Shown here piece by piece: positions 52,584 through 61,206 of a stretch of 64,000 bases of DNA; positions within the stretch are counted from its first letter, which is position 1; each line of letters starts with the position of its first letter. The DNA lies in the NCBI RefSeq assembly GCF_000008765.1, contig NC_003030.1, positions 1,646,001-1,710,000 of the forward strand, read 5' to 3'. The notes under the pieces are model-generated. The model saw nothing but the letters and a program-made list of their open reading frames with translations, ran no database searches and was not told the origin of the DNA. Origin of the DNA: Clostridium acetobutylicum ATCC 824 (GTDB lineage: Bacteria > Bacillota > Clostridia > Clostridiales > Clostridiaceae). A program made the position numbers and the translations under genes.

Positions 52584-53420
52584 TTAAGACATTTGTAATA
52601 GTTTTAAAACTTGTTTAGGTTCCTGTAGTGCTTGTGCCATTAGAATATCAGATGCCTTACTTAATATGCTGTACTTAAAATATTCCATAGTTTCCTCTGC
52701 CATATCAACATCGGTAATTCGTGAATAAGAACTTGTTAGATTGCATTCTTCATTTTCTAAATTGTTAATTCTAAAATCAATTCTATTTTCATATGAACCT
52801 ATCTCAGCTCTAGATCTTGAAACCGAATTGATGGCTTGTTGAATAACAGAAATAGATGATTTAGCATTTTGAGGAGTATCTACATTTATTTTAGTTCCAT
52901 TTATTATATCTGCAAGAGATCTGCCTATATTAAAATAGGACATATCGATATTTAGAAAATCACATGGAGATGAATTAGGTCCTCCTTGTATTGTTACATG
53001 TGAAGATGCTGATAGTAAGTCTATACCATTAAAATTTATGGAGACTGATATGTGCTTGACTTCATCTTCTAATTGTTTTAATTCATCTTTTATGGAGTTT
53101 CTATCTAAGCTACAGTTTGTGCCATTAGCAGCTTGCACTGCAAGTTCATTCATTCTTTGAAGTATATTTTCAGCTTCATTTAATCCACCTTCAGCAGTTT
53201 GAAGCATGGAAAAGCCATCTTCTAAGTTGCGTTTTGAAGCATTTAACCCCCTTATTTGAGCTTTCATTCTTTCAGAAATACCAAGACCTGCAGGATCATC
53301 CTTTGCAGAGTTTATTCTCAATCCAGAACTTAATTTAAGGGAAGCTTCATTAAAATATTTTTCATTTATATTTGAATAGTAAAGAATTTTAGCAGCATTC
53401 AAATTATGAGCAATTATCAT
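52584..53420 (-). CDS. Short flagellin (orphan)
   Basis: A 278-residue flagellin with only the conserved N- and C-terminal D0/D1 helices and a small middle part, so the variable D2/D3 domains are missing. SLKLSSGLRINSAKDDPAGLGIS and ILMAQALQEPKQVLKLLQ are the diagnostic ends. I start at ATG 53420 behind AAAAAGGGG; a longer open frame upstream is not expected to be translated. A sigma-D-like promoter lies upstream. No other flagellar gene is near, so it is either a minor or alternative filament protein. Confidence 0.92.
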   Translation of the reverse strand: MIIAHNLNAAKILYYSNINEKYFNEASLKLSSGLRINSAKDDPAGLGISERMKAQIRGLNASKRNLEDGFSMLQTAEGGLNEAENILQRMNELAVQAANGTNCSLDRNSIKDELKQLEDEVKHISVSINFNGIDLLSASSHVTIQGGPNSSPCDFLNIDMSYFNIGRSLADIINGTKINVDTPQNAKSSISVIQQAINSVSRSRAEIGSYENRIDFRINNLENEECNLTSSYSRITDVDMAEETMEYFKYSILSKASDILMAQALQEPKQVLKLLQMS

Positions 53421-53460
53421 GTTATTACCCCTTTTTAAATATTTATTAGCTACAATATAA

Positions 53461-53487
53461 TTATCGTATTTACATGGGATAATATTA
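53461..53487 (-). promoter_or_regulatory. Sigma-D-like promoter of the flagellin gene
   Basis: On the minus strand TAAT (53487-53484), 15 bases, TACGATAA (53468-53461) approximate the flagellar consensus TAAA - N15 - GCCGATAA. Confidence 0.4.
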
Positions 53488-53519
53488 CACTTAATAAAAA
53501 AATTAGGTGCCATGAAATA

Positions 53520-53544
53520 GGCTGCAGAAAAAGTTGCTGCAGCC
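53520..53544 (-). terminator. Hairpin after the GH18 gene
   Basis: GGCTGCAG (53520-53527) pairs with CTGCAGCC (53537-53544). The T-tail on the minus strand is poor, so termination may be weak and the flagellin gene might be reached by read-through. Confidence 0.5.
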
Positions 53545-53552
53545 ATAAAATA

Positions 53553-54893
53553 TTACCTATTAAATTTTGTTCTAATACTTGTCCAATAATCGCTATTTTC
53601 AAGTCCAAGTCTCCATATAGCAACTCCTGATAAATTGTAGGAATTAATAAGATCAAGTTTATAATTAAGGCTTTGTCCATTTTCAAACCATACACTATGA
53701 TTAATTCCAGACGAATCTACATAATAGAAGTAAGGAGATTGTGATGTTAAATCCCAGTTTATAGTAGCATTATAAGTTGATGCTAAATTATATGTTCCGG
53801 AAATGCCATAGGCTTTAGTAGGATTAGAAGACCAATCGTAGCCATAGGCAGCAGCTCCAAGCATAATCTTTGTAGTAGGAATAACTGTTATAGCATATTT
53901 AATTACATTTTCAACCCAACCGATTGAAGCTATAGGTCCAGGAGAGCCTCCTCCGTAATGTTCGTCATAAGTCATTAATATAACTTGATCTGCTGCTTTA
54001 GCAAGGGCAGCATAATCAAAAGCACCGTTCCAAGCAGCTGTAGGGCTGTCACTAGTTTTTGCAGGAACGCAAATAGTTACGTAAAAACCTTGTGGGTTAA
54101 GTGTACTATAAAGTTCATTCATAAAAGTTGTTAAATAGCTTCTGTCATAATAGTAAACCCCTTCTAAATCTATATTAACTCCTTTATAACCATTTGCCTT
54201 TAAAGAGGTTAATATATTGTTTATTAGATTTTGTCTGTTTGTACTGTTTTCAAGTAAAGTTTGTGCTACAGCTCCATCAAAATTGTTTTCAATTGTAGCA
54301 AGTGTTTTGATACCATTATTATTTGCATAAGTTACTTGGTTTGTTGGAACTAATCCTGAAATATTTCCAACACCATCTGTTGTATAAGTATGAGTTGCAA
54401 TCTCATCAATTGTACTTGTGTTTGCAGCTATTGAATTATAAGAAGATGTATCTCCTGAATAATAATAAGTTGTAAATCCAAGTACTAGTTTTTTAGAAGC
54501 TGGTTGTGTAGTTAAAGCTGTAGTTGTAACGCTTATGTGTGTAGAGTCAGCTGAAATACCATAGGAATTATAAGCTCTTACAAAGTACCAATATTTTGTG
54601 CCGGAACTTAAAGAAGTATTTTTGTATGTATTGGTAGACACTGTGGCTAGCAAACTATAATTTGAATCGGAAGATATTGCTCTGTATATCCTATAGCCAG
54701 AAGCACCTGAAACTGTTTGCCAGCTTAAGGATATGTCACTAGAGGTTACAGAAGTAGCAGTTAGGCCTGTAGGCGCTGGCGGAGCAGTTTTTGCTGTGGT
54801 TTTTGTGAGAGGCTTTGCAAATGCAAGTGTGCCGTTGAAAATGATTACAAGCATAACGGCCAAGAATGTTAAAAGTTTTTTACGAGTACTCAA
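53553..54893 (-). CDS. Secreted GH18 hydrolase with fibronectin type III domain (spore-cortex enzyme type)
   Basis: A 446-residue exported enzyme. Signal peptide residues 1-27, then a fibronectin type III domain (about 38-126, PPAPTGLTATSVTSSDISLSW), then a GH18 barrel (about 135-446). The active site reads KGVNIDLEG with Asp242 and catalytic Glu244; the first Asp of the usual DGxDxDxE is Lys, as the motif is also relaxed in YaaH/SleL-type enzymes. AWNGAFDYAALAKAADQVILMTYDEHY and AIWRLGLENSDYW are typical of these peptidoglycan/cortex N-acetylglucosaminidases. TTG 54893 follows AAGGGGG. No LysM is present. It likely acts on peptidoglycan or chitin outside the cell. Confidence 0.88.
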   Translation of the reverse strand: MSTRKKLLTFLAVMLVIIFNGTLAFAKPLTKTTAKTAPPAPTGLTATSVTSSDISLSWQTVSGASGYRIYRAISSDSNYSLLATVSTNTYKNTSLSSGTKYWYFVRAYNSYGISADSTHISVTTTALTTQPASKKLVLGFTTYYYSGDTSSYNSIAANTSTIDEIATHTYTTDGVGNISGLVPTNQVTYANNNGIKTLATIENNFDGAVAQTLLENSTNRQNLINNILTSLKANGYKGVNIDLEGVYYYDRSYLTTFMNELYSTLNPQGFYVTICVPAKTSDSPTAAWNGAFDYAALAKAADQVILMTYDEHYGGGSPGPIASIGWVENVIKYAITVIPTTKIMLGAAAYGYDWSSNPTKAYGISGTYNLASTYNATINWDLTSQSPYFYYVDSSGINHSVWFENGQSLNYKLDLINSYNLSGVAIWRLGLENSDYWTSIRTKFNR

Positions 54894-55138
54894 GGTATAT
54901 TCCCCCTTCTTAATTTTATAATAATACTTCTATATCGAATAAAAATACAATGAGTTCACAAGTAATTTATAGCGATTATACCAAGTTTTCTAGTGAGTTA
55001 CATTAAAAAGGTACATAAGGTATATTAATAATTTATTCAAAAAACTGTAATGCGGTATACGGAAGTTATTGCAAGCCTTACATAAAAGGAATAAAATTAT
55101 ATAATGAAAGTGTACAGTACAGAGATTAGGAGAAAATT

Positions 55139-55714
55139 ATGAAAAGATTTATTATTAAATCGGATAGAATTGGTTTTTCTATTTGGGAGGAGACGGATTT
55201 AAAGGAAGCTTTGGAGCTTTGGGGAAACAGCAATGTTACAAAATATATTACTGCAGATGGTAAAATGTCAATAGAGGATGTAAAAACAAGGCTTAAAGTA
55301 GAAATAGAGTTTTATGAAAAATATAAAGTTCAATATTGGCCAATTTTTTTAAATGAGACAAGTGAAAACCTAGGTGTTTGTGGATTGCATCCTTATAATA
55401 TTAAAGATAGTGTTTTTGAATTAGGAGTACACCTTAGAGAAAAATATTGGGGGATAGGAGTTGCTGAAAAAGCATGCAATTTAGTTATGAGATATGCATT
55501 TGAAAATTTACAAGCCAAGGCAATTTTTGTTGGACATAATCCTAATAATAAGGCATCTAAAAAATTGATCAAAAAACTTGGCTTTACATATACACATGAT
55601 GAGTTTTATGAACCTACAGGATTGTATCATCCTTCTTACTTAATTACATGTAATGAGTTTATTGAAGTAAAGAATAAGCTTAAAGGGGGAAAGATAATTG
55701 GGAAAAATAAGTAG
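55139..55714 (+). CDS. GNAT acetyltransferase (RimJ/RimL-like)
   Basis: A 191-residue acetyltransferase. The acetyl-CoA loop is LREKYWGIGVAEKACNLV, with FVGHNPNNKASKKLIKKLGFTY as the following conserved segment. It moves an acetyl group to an amine, most likely a protein N-terminus or a small amine; the substrate is unknown. The end overlaps the TTG start of the ABC exporter by 17 bases, so the two are coupled and may share a function, perhaps modifying a compound that is then exported. RBS AGGAGA. Confidence 0.88.
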   Translation: MKRFIIKSDRIGFSIWEETDLKEALELWGNSNVTKYITADGKMSIEDVKTRLKVEIEFYEKYKVQYWPIFLNETSENLGVCGLHPYNIKDSVFELGVHLREKYWGIGVAEKACNLVMRYAFENLQAKAIFVGHNPNNKASKKLIKKLGFTYTHDEFYEPTGLYHPSYLITCNEFIEVKNKLKGGKIIGKNK

Positions 55715-57329
55715 TCTTTTCAAGTTAAGACCATTCGTTAAAAAGTATCGTGGCATTTTTGTACTTGGTATTTTAGGAATGATTATAAGTTCTATAGTAC
55801 AAACCCCTGTTCCGTACATAATAGGTTATTTGATGGATAAGGTGCTTTTAAATAAGAGAAGTTATAATAAGTTATATATGTATATTCTCATAATAGCAGT
55901 ACTTTATATATTACGGTACATAATTTCGTATCTTTCCAAAGGTGTATTCGTAAAGGTGAGTAATCTAGTTGTAAATGAGATGAGATGCAGCGTTATGGAT
56001 AAGGTAATGAACTTACCCATGAGTTATTTATCTAAAACAGAAAAGGGCTATGTTCAAAGCCGAATAAATGAATGTAACTCTATAGGAAATATATTTTCAC
56101 CATCTATTATAAGTGTTTTTTTAAGTATTATAGATGCTACTTTGGCTATGATAACTATGTTTTTAGTAAATTATAAATTAGCGTTTATTGCTCTTTTATT
56201 GGCACCAGTTTTTTTCTTTTTGTCAAAATTATCGGCTGAAAAATTTATGAAAAATACAAGGGCGATGATGGAATCAAGTGCATTTTTAAATGGGGAATCT
56301 TTTGAGATAATGAATGGAATAGAAGATATTAAGATTTTAAATGGTAAGAAGGATAAGCTTAATAAATTCAAAGAAAAGTTAGAGGAACTTATAAATGTTA
56401 GTATAAAACAGAGTAAGTCTATAGTTCTCTTTATAGAAAATACACAAGTAGTAAGTAACTTTGGTTCCCTCATAATTTTACTTATTGCTGGAATTTTAAT
56501 TTTAAATGGACAATTCACAATTGGTCTTTATACTTCGTTTTCTATGTATATAGGCAAAGTTTTTTCAAGTGCTGGAGCTATTGCTACAATGGGAACAACA
56601 ATAAAACCTGTATGTCTTAACATAGAAAGGCTTTATGAGCTTTTAGAAATGAAGGATGAGAATTATGGAAGAGATAAGTTCATAGATAAAAAAATAAAAG
56701 ATATTAAATTAGAAAATGTGAGTTTTAAGTATGATGAAAATAAGACTGTACTAAAATCATTAAGTTTTAGGATAAAAGATGGAGAAAAGGTTCTTATCAA
56801 AGGAGAAAATGGAGCAGGAAAATCAACGCTTATTAAACTCTTATTAGGACTTTATAGTACAACTTCAGGTAAATTATTATATAATAATGTAGATATAAAT
56901 GAAATAAATACTGAAAGTTTAAGAAAAAGAATAGGCATAGTATCTCAAAATATATTTTTATTCAAGGGAACAGTACTTTCTAATATATTATATGGACAAA
57001 CTGGTAAAAGTATAAAAGATGTAGAAGAGATAATAAAAAAACTAAGCTTAGAGGAGTATGTAAATAAAATGCCTAAAGGTCTCAATACTGAAATAACTCA
57101 AAATACTTCAGGAGTTTCAGGTGGGCAAGCTCAGATAATAGCATTTATAAGAGCAATGCTTGGAGAAAAGGATATAATTATTTTAGATGAGCCTATTTCC
57201 AATGTGGATGCGAGTACTCGAGAAGTAGTTATGAATATATTAAGTAGGAAAAGCTTTGGCGGAATACTTATAGTAGTATCTCATTTAATTGAAGGAATGG
57301 ATTTTATAAATAGAGTAATTGAAATATAG
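55698..57329 (+). CDS. ABC exporter half-transporter
   Basis: A 543-residue fused transporter. Six helices (about 15-300) with the ABC_membrane pattern precede a nucleotide-binding domain with Walker A GENGAGKST, Q-loop IVSQNIFL, signature SGVSGGQAQ and Walker B IIILDEPISNVD. The signature starts SGVSGG instead of LSGGQ, and the linker is short after the H-loop (SHLIEG), so the C-terminus is compact. It should act as a homodimer or with another half. TTG 55698 behind GGGGGAAAG. Substrate unknown; the coupled GNAT is a clue. Confidence 0.9.
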   Translation: MGKISSLFKLRPFVKKYRGIFVLGILGMIISSIVQTPVPYIIGYLMDKVLLNKRSYNKLYMYILIIAVLYILRYIISYLSKGVFVKVSNLVVNEMRCSVMDKVMNLPMSYLSKTEKGYVQSRINECNSIGNIFSPSIISVFLSIIDATLAMITMFLVNYKLAFIALLLAPVFFFLSKLSAEKFMKNTRAMMESSAFLNGESFEIMNGIEDIKILNGKKDKLNKFKEKLEELINVSIKQSKSIVLFIENTQVVSNFGSLIILLIAGILILNGQFTIGLYTSFSMYIGKVFSSAGAIATMGTTIKPVCLNIERLYELLEMKDENYGRDKFIDKKIKDIKLENVSFKYDENKTVLKSLSFRIKDGEKVLIKGENGAGKSTLIKLLLGLYSTTSGKLLYNNVDINEINTESLRKRIGIVSQNIFLFKGTVLSNILYGQTGKSIKDVEEIIKKLSLEEYVNKMPKGLNTEITQNTSGVSGGQAQIIAFIRAMLGEKDIIILDEPISNVDASTREVVMNILSRKSFGGILIVVSHLIEGMDFINRVIEI

Positions 57330-57344
57330 ATAAATAAAAAATAC

Positions 57345-57392
57345 AATCAGCGAGAAAAAGTCTTTAAACGAAAGATTTCTCGCTGATTTTTT
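57345..57392 (+). terminator. Strong intrinsic terminator after the ABC exporter
   Basis: AATCAGCGAGAAA (57345-57357) pairs with TTTCTCGCTGATT around a longer loop, followed by T. Confidence 0.9.
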
Positions 57393-57697
57393 ATGAATAA
57401 AAATAAATCCGTATAAACTATAAAATCGTGTTATCATACAACTTTTGATTTGTTTTTGAAATATTGCTGGGTTATTAAATTGAATTTTACTTTTGGAATT
57501 GATAATATGCTTTCATAATTTTATTATATTTTAATAAAAAACATAATAAAAATTCGAAATTGCAAAAATGTGTAAAATAAAATGAAAAAAAACAGAAAAA
57601 TAATAAAAACATATAAATATGTAAAATATTGAGTCGAAAAATAGTAAGAGAATTGAATTTTTATATAAAAAATAGTAAGCTTGCTATTTTTTAAACT
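57393..57697 (-). other. AT-rich gene-free stretch ending in a terminator for the XRE gene
   Basis: About 300 bases of very AT-rich DNA with no supported frame. At its right end, AAAAAATAG (57667-57675) pairs with CTATTTTTT (57684-57692) on either strand; on the minus strand it follows the XRE stop codon directly and is trailed by an A/T-rich tail, so it acts as that gene's terminator. Confidence 0.6.
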
Positions 57698-58054
57698 TTA
57701 TTTGTTTTTCAAAAAAGAAATAGTAAGCTTATTATACTTCATGTTTATAAAATCTGTAATATCTTCCTTGACGGAATCAGGCAATTGACGAAACTTTACT
57801 ATTAAATTTGATTCTTCTGGTTTTAGAGTTAAGTTGTTTGAATTTTTTTTATCTGTAGATAAGATATAATCTGCATCAACGTTATAAATTTCACATAATC
57901 GAATCAAAGTTTCAAGGTCAACACGTGTACGGCCGGTTTCAAAGCTGCTTATTTTTTGGAAGGTAGATCCAATTATTTTGGCTACATCTGATTGTTTTAA
58001 ATTTGCGTTTTCGCGTGCTGCCTTTAATTTACGACCTATTTCATGCTTAAACAT
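57698..58054 (-). CDS. XRE-family repressor
   Basis: A 118-residue regulator. The N-terminal Cro/CI HTH reads LKAARENANLKQSDVAKIIGSTFQKISSFETGRTRVDLETLIRLCEIY (about residues 8-60), followed by a short tail of about 50 residues that could dimerise. It is divergent from a second small HTH gene, with promoters and a repeated 12-base site between them, like a phage-type or SinR-type switch. The downstream cellulose-type operon is a plausible target. RBS GGAGGTG. Confidence 0.88.
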   Translation of the reverse strand: MFKHEIGRKLKAARENANLKQSDVAKIIGSTFQKISSFETGRTRVDLETLIRLCEIYNVDADYILSTDKKNSNNLTLKPEESNLIVKFRQLPDSVKEDITDFINMKYNKLTISFLKNK

Positions 58055-58077
58055 TTAAATATCACCTCCATTCCATT

Positions 58078-58107
58078 ATTTTAATCTACTCAAATATGCA
58101 CTGTCAA
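58078..58107 (-). promoter_or_regulatory. Promoter of the XRE gene
   Basis: On the minus strand TTGACA (58107-58102), 18 bases, TAAAAT (58083-58078). Confidence 0.7.
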
Positions 58108-58114
58108 CATAAAA

Positions 58115-58126
58115 TTCAACAAAATA
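58115..58126. repeat. Operator-like repeat, copy 1
   Basis: TTCAACAAAATA. It lies between the two divergent -35 boxes. The identical 12-mer recurs at 58176-58187. Confidence 0.6.
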
Positions 58127-58137
58127 ACGAAAAAATA

Positions 58138-58166
58138 TTGAAAAACAACAAATTTTAGAGTATTAT
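58138..58166 (+). promoter_or_regulatory. Promoter of the mini-HTH gene
   Basis: TTGAAA (58138-58143), 17 bases, TATTAT (58161-58166). The second 12-base repeat begins ten bases after it, over the expected start of transcription. Confidence 0.7.
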
Positions 58167-58175
58167 ATTATTGTA

Positions 58176-58187
58176 TTCAACAAAATA
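58176..58187. repeat. Operator-like repeat, copy 2
   Basis: TTCAACAAAATA, identical to the copy at 58115 and in the same orientation, 61 bases apart (six helical turns, so on the same DNA face). Confidence 0.6.
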
Positions 58188-58206
58188 GAGAAAGGAGGAA
58201 CAGAAT

Positions 58207-58473
58207 ATGACATTTGACGAGCAATTTAAGATAGAACTGAAAAGATATATGCAAGATAATTTTATTAACCCAAACATACTTGCAAGTAAAGCTGGAATAA
58301 ATAAACATGTTTTTACTGAAATACTTAATAATACGTCTCGCAAAGTATATGGAGATGAAGTTGCTGGAATATGCAATGCTACGGGATTAACCCTTAAAGA
58401 AATACTAAAATTAAATAAGAAGGACAACCCATATGTAAGTATGAACAAAAGCAGTGCTGTTCACAGAACTTAA
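58207..58473 (+). CDS. Small HTH-type DNA-binding protein (Cro-like)
   Basis: An 88-residue protein with a helix-turn-helix-like core (NILASKAGINKHVFTEILNNTSRKVYGDEVAGICNATGLTLKEIL, about residues 22-66) that resembles small XRE/Cro proteins. RBS AGGAGGAA is strong. It is divergent from the XRE repressor and shares its control region. The pair may form a bistable or feedback switch; no phage structural genes are present. The fold call is from pattern only. Confidence 0.75.
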   Translation: MTFDEQFKIELKRYMQDNFINPNILASKAGINKHVFTEILNNTSRKVYGDEVAGICNATGLTLKEILKLNKKDNPYVSMNKSSAVHRT

Positions 58474-58882
58474 AAATCAATTTGCTCAATTAAAAATTGT
58501 TGAATAAAAAAATAAAAATAAATATTATATATATCACGATTTAAATATTAATACCTAGATTAAAGATAAGAATAATAAAGATTGTTGAAAATACTATGAA
58601 ATATTAACATAATTAAAATTTGCTCTTACATTATATGGGGGTCTAACTTAACTGTTTATTATGTGGGATTATAAATGAGGAATTAAGTTAAGGTTAGTTC
58701 CCTTATATAAGGTTTTTAAATTAATTTTTGAAATTTTAATATGTATTAGTTTGAATGTTCTACATTATTAAATATGTATGAATGGAGCTTTTATTAAAAA
58801 CCATAGAGCAATGAAATGAAAGGTGGGAACTTTTGGTTTTTAGATATTACTGATACATGTAAACTGAAAACTAGAGTGAATT
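58474..58882 (+). other. Gene-free leader region of the exopolysaccharide operon
   Basis: About 400 AT-rich bases. The notable element is a long stem at 58631-58710. Near 58791-58838, AAAACCA and TGGTTTT form a second, weaker inverted repeat. No frame with an RBS was found, and no c-di-GMP riboswitch pattern that I know could be recognised. The start of the GT2 gene is preceded only by a weak GAGTG, so translation may depend on RNA structure. Confidence 0.55.
58631..58728 (+). promoter_or_regulatory. Long hairpin with T-rich tail (terminator/attenuator)
   Basis: Bases 58631-58652 pair with 58687-58710 in about 20 pairs with small bulges, around a 34-base loop. GGTTTTTAAATTAATTTTT follows, so the structure can act as a terminator for the mini-HTH gene or as an attenuator before the cellulose-type operon. 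Confidence 0.55.
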
Positions 58883-61192
58883 ATGAAATTAAAGAAGCAT
58901 AAAAGTAATGAAAAACTTTTAATTTGCTGCACGGTAATTTTTACCATAATTTACCTCGTATGGAGAATTACATGCACATTACCTTTAGGAGGTACAATAG
59001 TATCTCTTGTGGCAGCAATTATACTTTTAGTTGTTGAAATAATGGGTGTGTTTGAGGCGGCAGTTCACTTTTATAATATGTCTAATATAGAGCAACCTGA
59101 AAGACCGAAGGTTTCAGAGGATTTATTTCCAGATGTTGATGTTTTTATTGCAACTTACAATGAACCTAGAGAATTATTGTATAAGACAATAAATGGTTGC
59201 ATTAACATGGATTATCCTGATAAGAAGAAAGTACATATTTATTTGTGTGATGATGGCAATAGAGACGAAATGAAAGAACTCGCTGATTATATGGGCATAA
59301 ACTATATAACGAGAATTGAAAGAAAGGGTTCAAAAGCAGGAAACTTAAATAATGCCATGGCACATTCCAAATCACCACTTATAGCAACCTTTGATGCTGA
59401 TATGATTCCTATGCATGATTTTTTAATGGCATGTGTTCCATATTTTCTTACAGAAGAGAAGGTTGGATTTATTCAAACCCCTCAAAGTTTTTACAATCCA
59501 GATTTGTTCCAATATAACTTGTTTTCAGAAAATAGAATACCTAATGAACAAGATTATTTTTACAGAGATATTCAAGTTGCAAGAAATAAAACAAACTCCG
59601 TAATTTATGGGGGAACAAATACTTTAATATCTAGAAAAGCACTAAATGATGTTGGTGGATTCTATACAGATGCAATAACTGAGGACTTTGCAACAGGAAT
59701 ATATATTGAAAGCAAAGGATACCATTGCTATGCAATAGATGAAATACATGCATCAGGTCTTGCACCAGAGGATTTAAAAGGCCTTGTAAAACAGCGTGAA
59801 AGATGGGCAAGAGGCTGTATACAGACTGGAAAGCGTTTGAATATACTTGGTATAAAAGGTCTGAACTTAAAACAAAAACTAAATTATTTGTCATCTATTT
59901 CATATTGGTTTTCTGGAATAAAGAGATTTGTTTATATTCTTTCACCAATATTATTTTCTGTATTTGGAGTAATAGTAGTAAAATGTAATCTTCCACAGGT
60001 TCTAATTTTTTGGCTTCCTATGTATTTATTGACAAATGCATCACTTAAAAGGCTATCGAAAAATATAAGAACAAATAAATGGACAAGTATATATGATACT
60101 ATTTTATTTCCATCACTTATTATTCCAGTAATTTTAGAGACTATAGGTATATCACAAAATAAATTTGCTGTAACTAGAAAAGGTGGAGCTGTCAGTGATA
60201 AGTCATATCAAAGGAAGAAGGCTATTCCGCACATTATACTTGCAGTTTTATCTGTTATAGGAATAATAAATTGCTTTAGGCTAATATTTGCAAAGAATAC
60301 ACTAGCTTACGCAGTGGTATTATTCTGGTTAGTAGCTAATTTATATAATATATTAATGTCGGTATTCTTTATGCTAGGTAGAACACCTCACAGAAAATCA
60401 GAAAGAGCTTCTGTAAGCATAGATTGCAGTATTAATAAGAATGGAAAAGAAGTAAAAGGCGTAACAAAAGATATTTCTGAAGGTGGAGTTTCTGTTGTTT
60501 TAGATGAGCCAATAGATTTATATGAAGATAATTCAGTTGGAATACAGTTGTTAACAGATAGATACTCATGTAATTTTGAAGCGGAAGTTGTTCACGTGGA
60601 CAAGGTTCAAGATAAATGGAAATATGCCTTTAAGACAACTGGAATTGAAGAAAATGATTTTAGACAACTTCTTTATATAATATATGATAGAGTACCTGTA
60701 CTTCCTAAGCACATAAGCAAGAGTAACAGTATTTTTGATGATATACGATTGAATGTACTTACAAGAGGAAAAAAGGTTAATCAATTTAATAGAAAACATC
60801 CAAGACTTGAAATAAGAAAGAAGCTTCAGTCTGAAGAATGTGGAGAAGTGGAAATTATCAATTTCAATTATGAATATGCACTTGTAAAAACAGATTCTGA
60901 ATACAACAATATAAAGCATATCAATATTTCTATTTTGCCAGAAGTTACAATTAAGTGTTCACTTGATAAGAAAATGGATTATGAAACAAATAAAAAGAAA
61001 AAAAATAAACCAGTTGAGCAGTCTATTCAGCTTTATAGAATTGATAATTACAGTGAAATTTCTGAAATTACAGAACTTCAAACGACATTAAATAAATGGG
61101 CAAATGAGTATGAGGCTATAAAGAAAATAGAAAATAAGAAGAAAAAGAAGGCAGGTCCTTCTGATGAGCTCAACGAAATGGCATATTTATAA
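58883..61192 (+). CDS. ccsA: Cellulose-synthase-type glycosyltransferase with PilZ domain (BcsA/CcsA-like)
   Basis: A 769-residue inner-membrane GT2 enzyme. Two N-terminal helices precede the catalytic domain with DDGNRDE, the DxD in FDADM (about 171-173), TED as the base region and Q304-x-x-R-W308 (QRERW), the beta-glucan synthase motif. Further helices follow (about 325-490). A PilZ domain comes next with RKSER (RxxxR, about 503-508) and DISEGG (DxSxxG, about 530), the c-di-GMP-binding pair. A lysine-rich C-terminal tail of about 150 residues is extra. It polymerises UDP-glucose, probably into cellulose, when c-di-GMP is high. Start ATG 58883 has only a weak RBS. It resembles the clostridial cellulose synthase CcsA; the gene name is by analogy. 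Confidence 0.9.
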   Translation: MKLKKHKSNEKLLICCTVIFTIIYLVWRITCTLPLGGTIVSLVAAIILLVVEIMGVFEAAVHFYNMSNIEQPERPKVSEDLFPDVDVFIATYNEPRELLYKTINGCINMDYPDKKKVHIYLCDDGNRDEMKELADYMGINYITRIERKGSKAGNLNNAMAHSKSPLIATFDADMIPMHDFLMACVPYFLTEEKVGFIQTPQSFYNPDLFQYNLFSENRIPNEQDYFYRDIQVARNKTNSVIYGGTNTLISRKALNDVGGFYTDAITEDFATGIYIESKGYHCYAIDEIHASGLAPEDLKGLVKQRERWARGCIQTGKRLNILGIKGLNLKQKLNYLSSISYWFSGIKRFVYILSPILFSVFGVIVVKCNLPQVLIFWLPMYLLTNASLKRLSKNIRTNKWTSIYDTILFPSLIIPVILETIGISQNKFAVTRKGGAVSDKSYQRKKAIPHIILAVLSVIGIINCFRLIFAKNTLAYAVVLFWLVANLYNILMSVFFMLGRTPHRKSERASVSIDCSINKNGKEVKGVTKDISEGGVSVVLDEPIDLYEDNSVGIQLLTDRYSCNFEAEVVHVDKVQDKWKYAFKTTGIEENDFRQLLYIIYDRVPVLPKHISKSNSIFDDIRLNVLTRGKKVNQFNRKHPRLEIRKKLQSEECGEVEIINFNYEYALVKTDSEYNNIKHINISILPEVTIKCSLDKKMDYETNKKKKNKPVEQSIQLYRIDNYSEISEITELQTTLNKWANEYEAIKKIENKKKKKAGPSDELNEMAYL

Positions 61193-61206
61193 AATGGAGG
61201 TATAAC

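Noticed and set aside
53421-53546. N-terminal extension of the flagellin
   Set aside because: The extra 42 residues are unlike flagellin, and a good RBS precedes the internal ATG at 53420, where the conserved N-terminus begins.
58474-58882. c-di-GMP riboswitch upstream of the PilZ synthase
   Set aside because: I looked for the conserved class I and class II core patterns and did not find them; the hairpin at 58631 does not match either.
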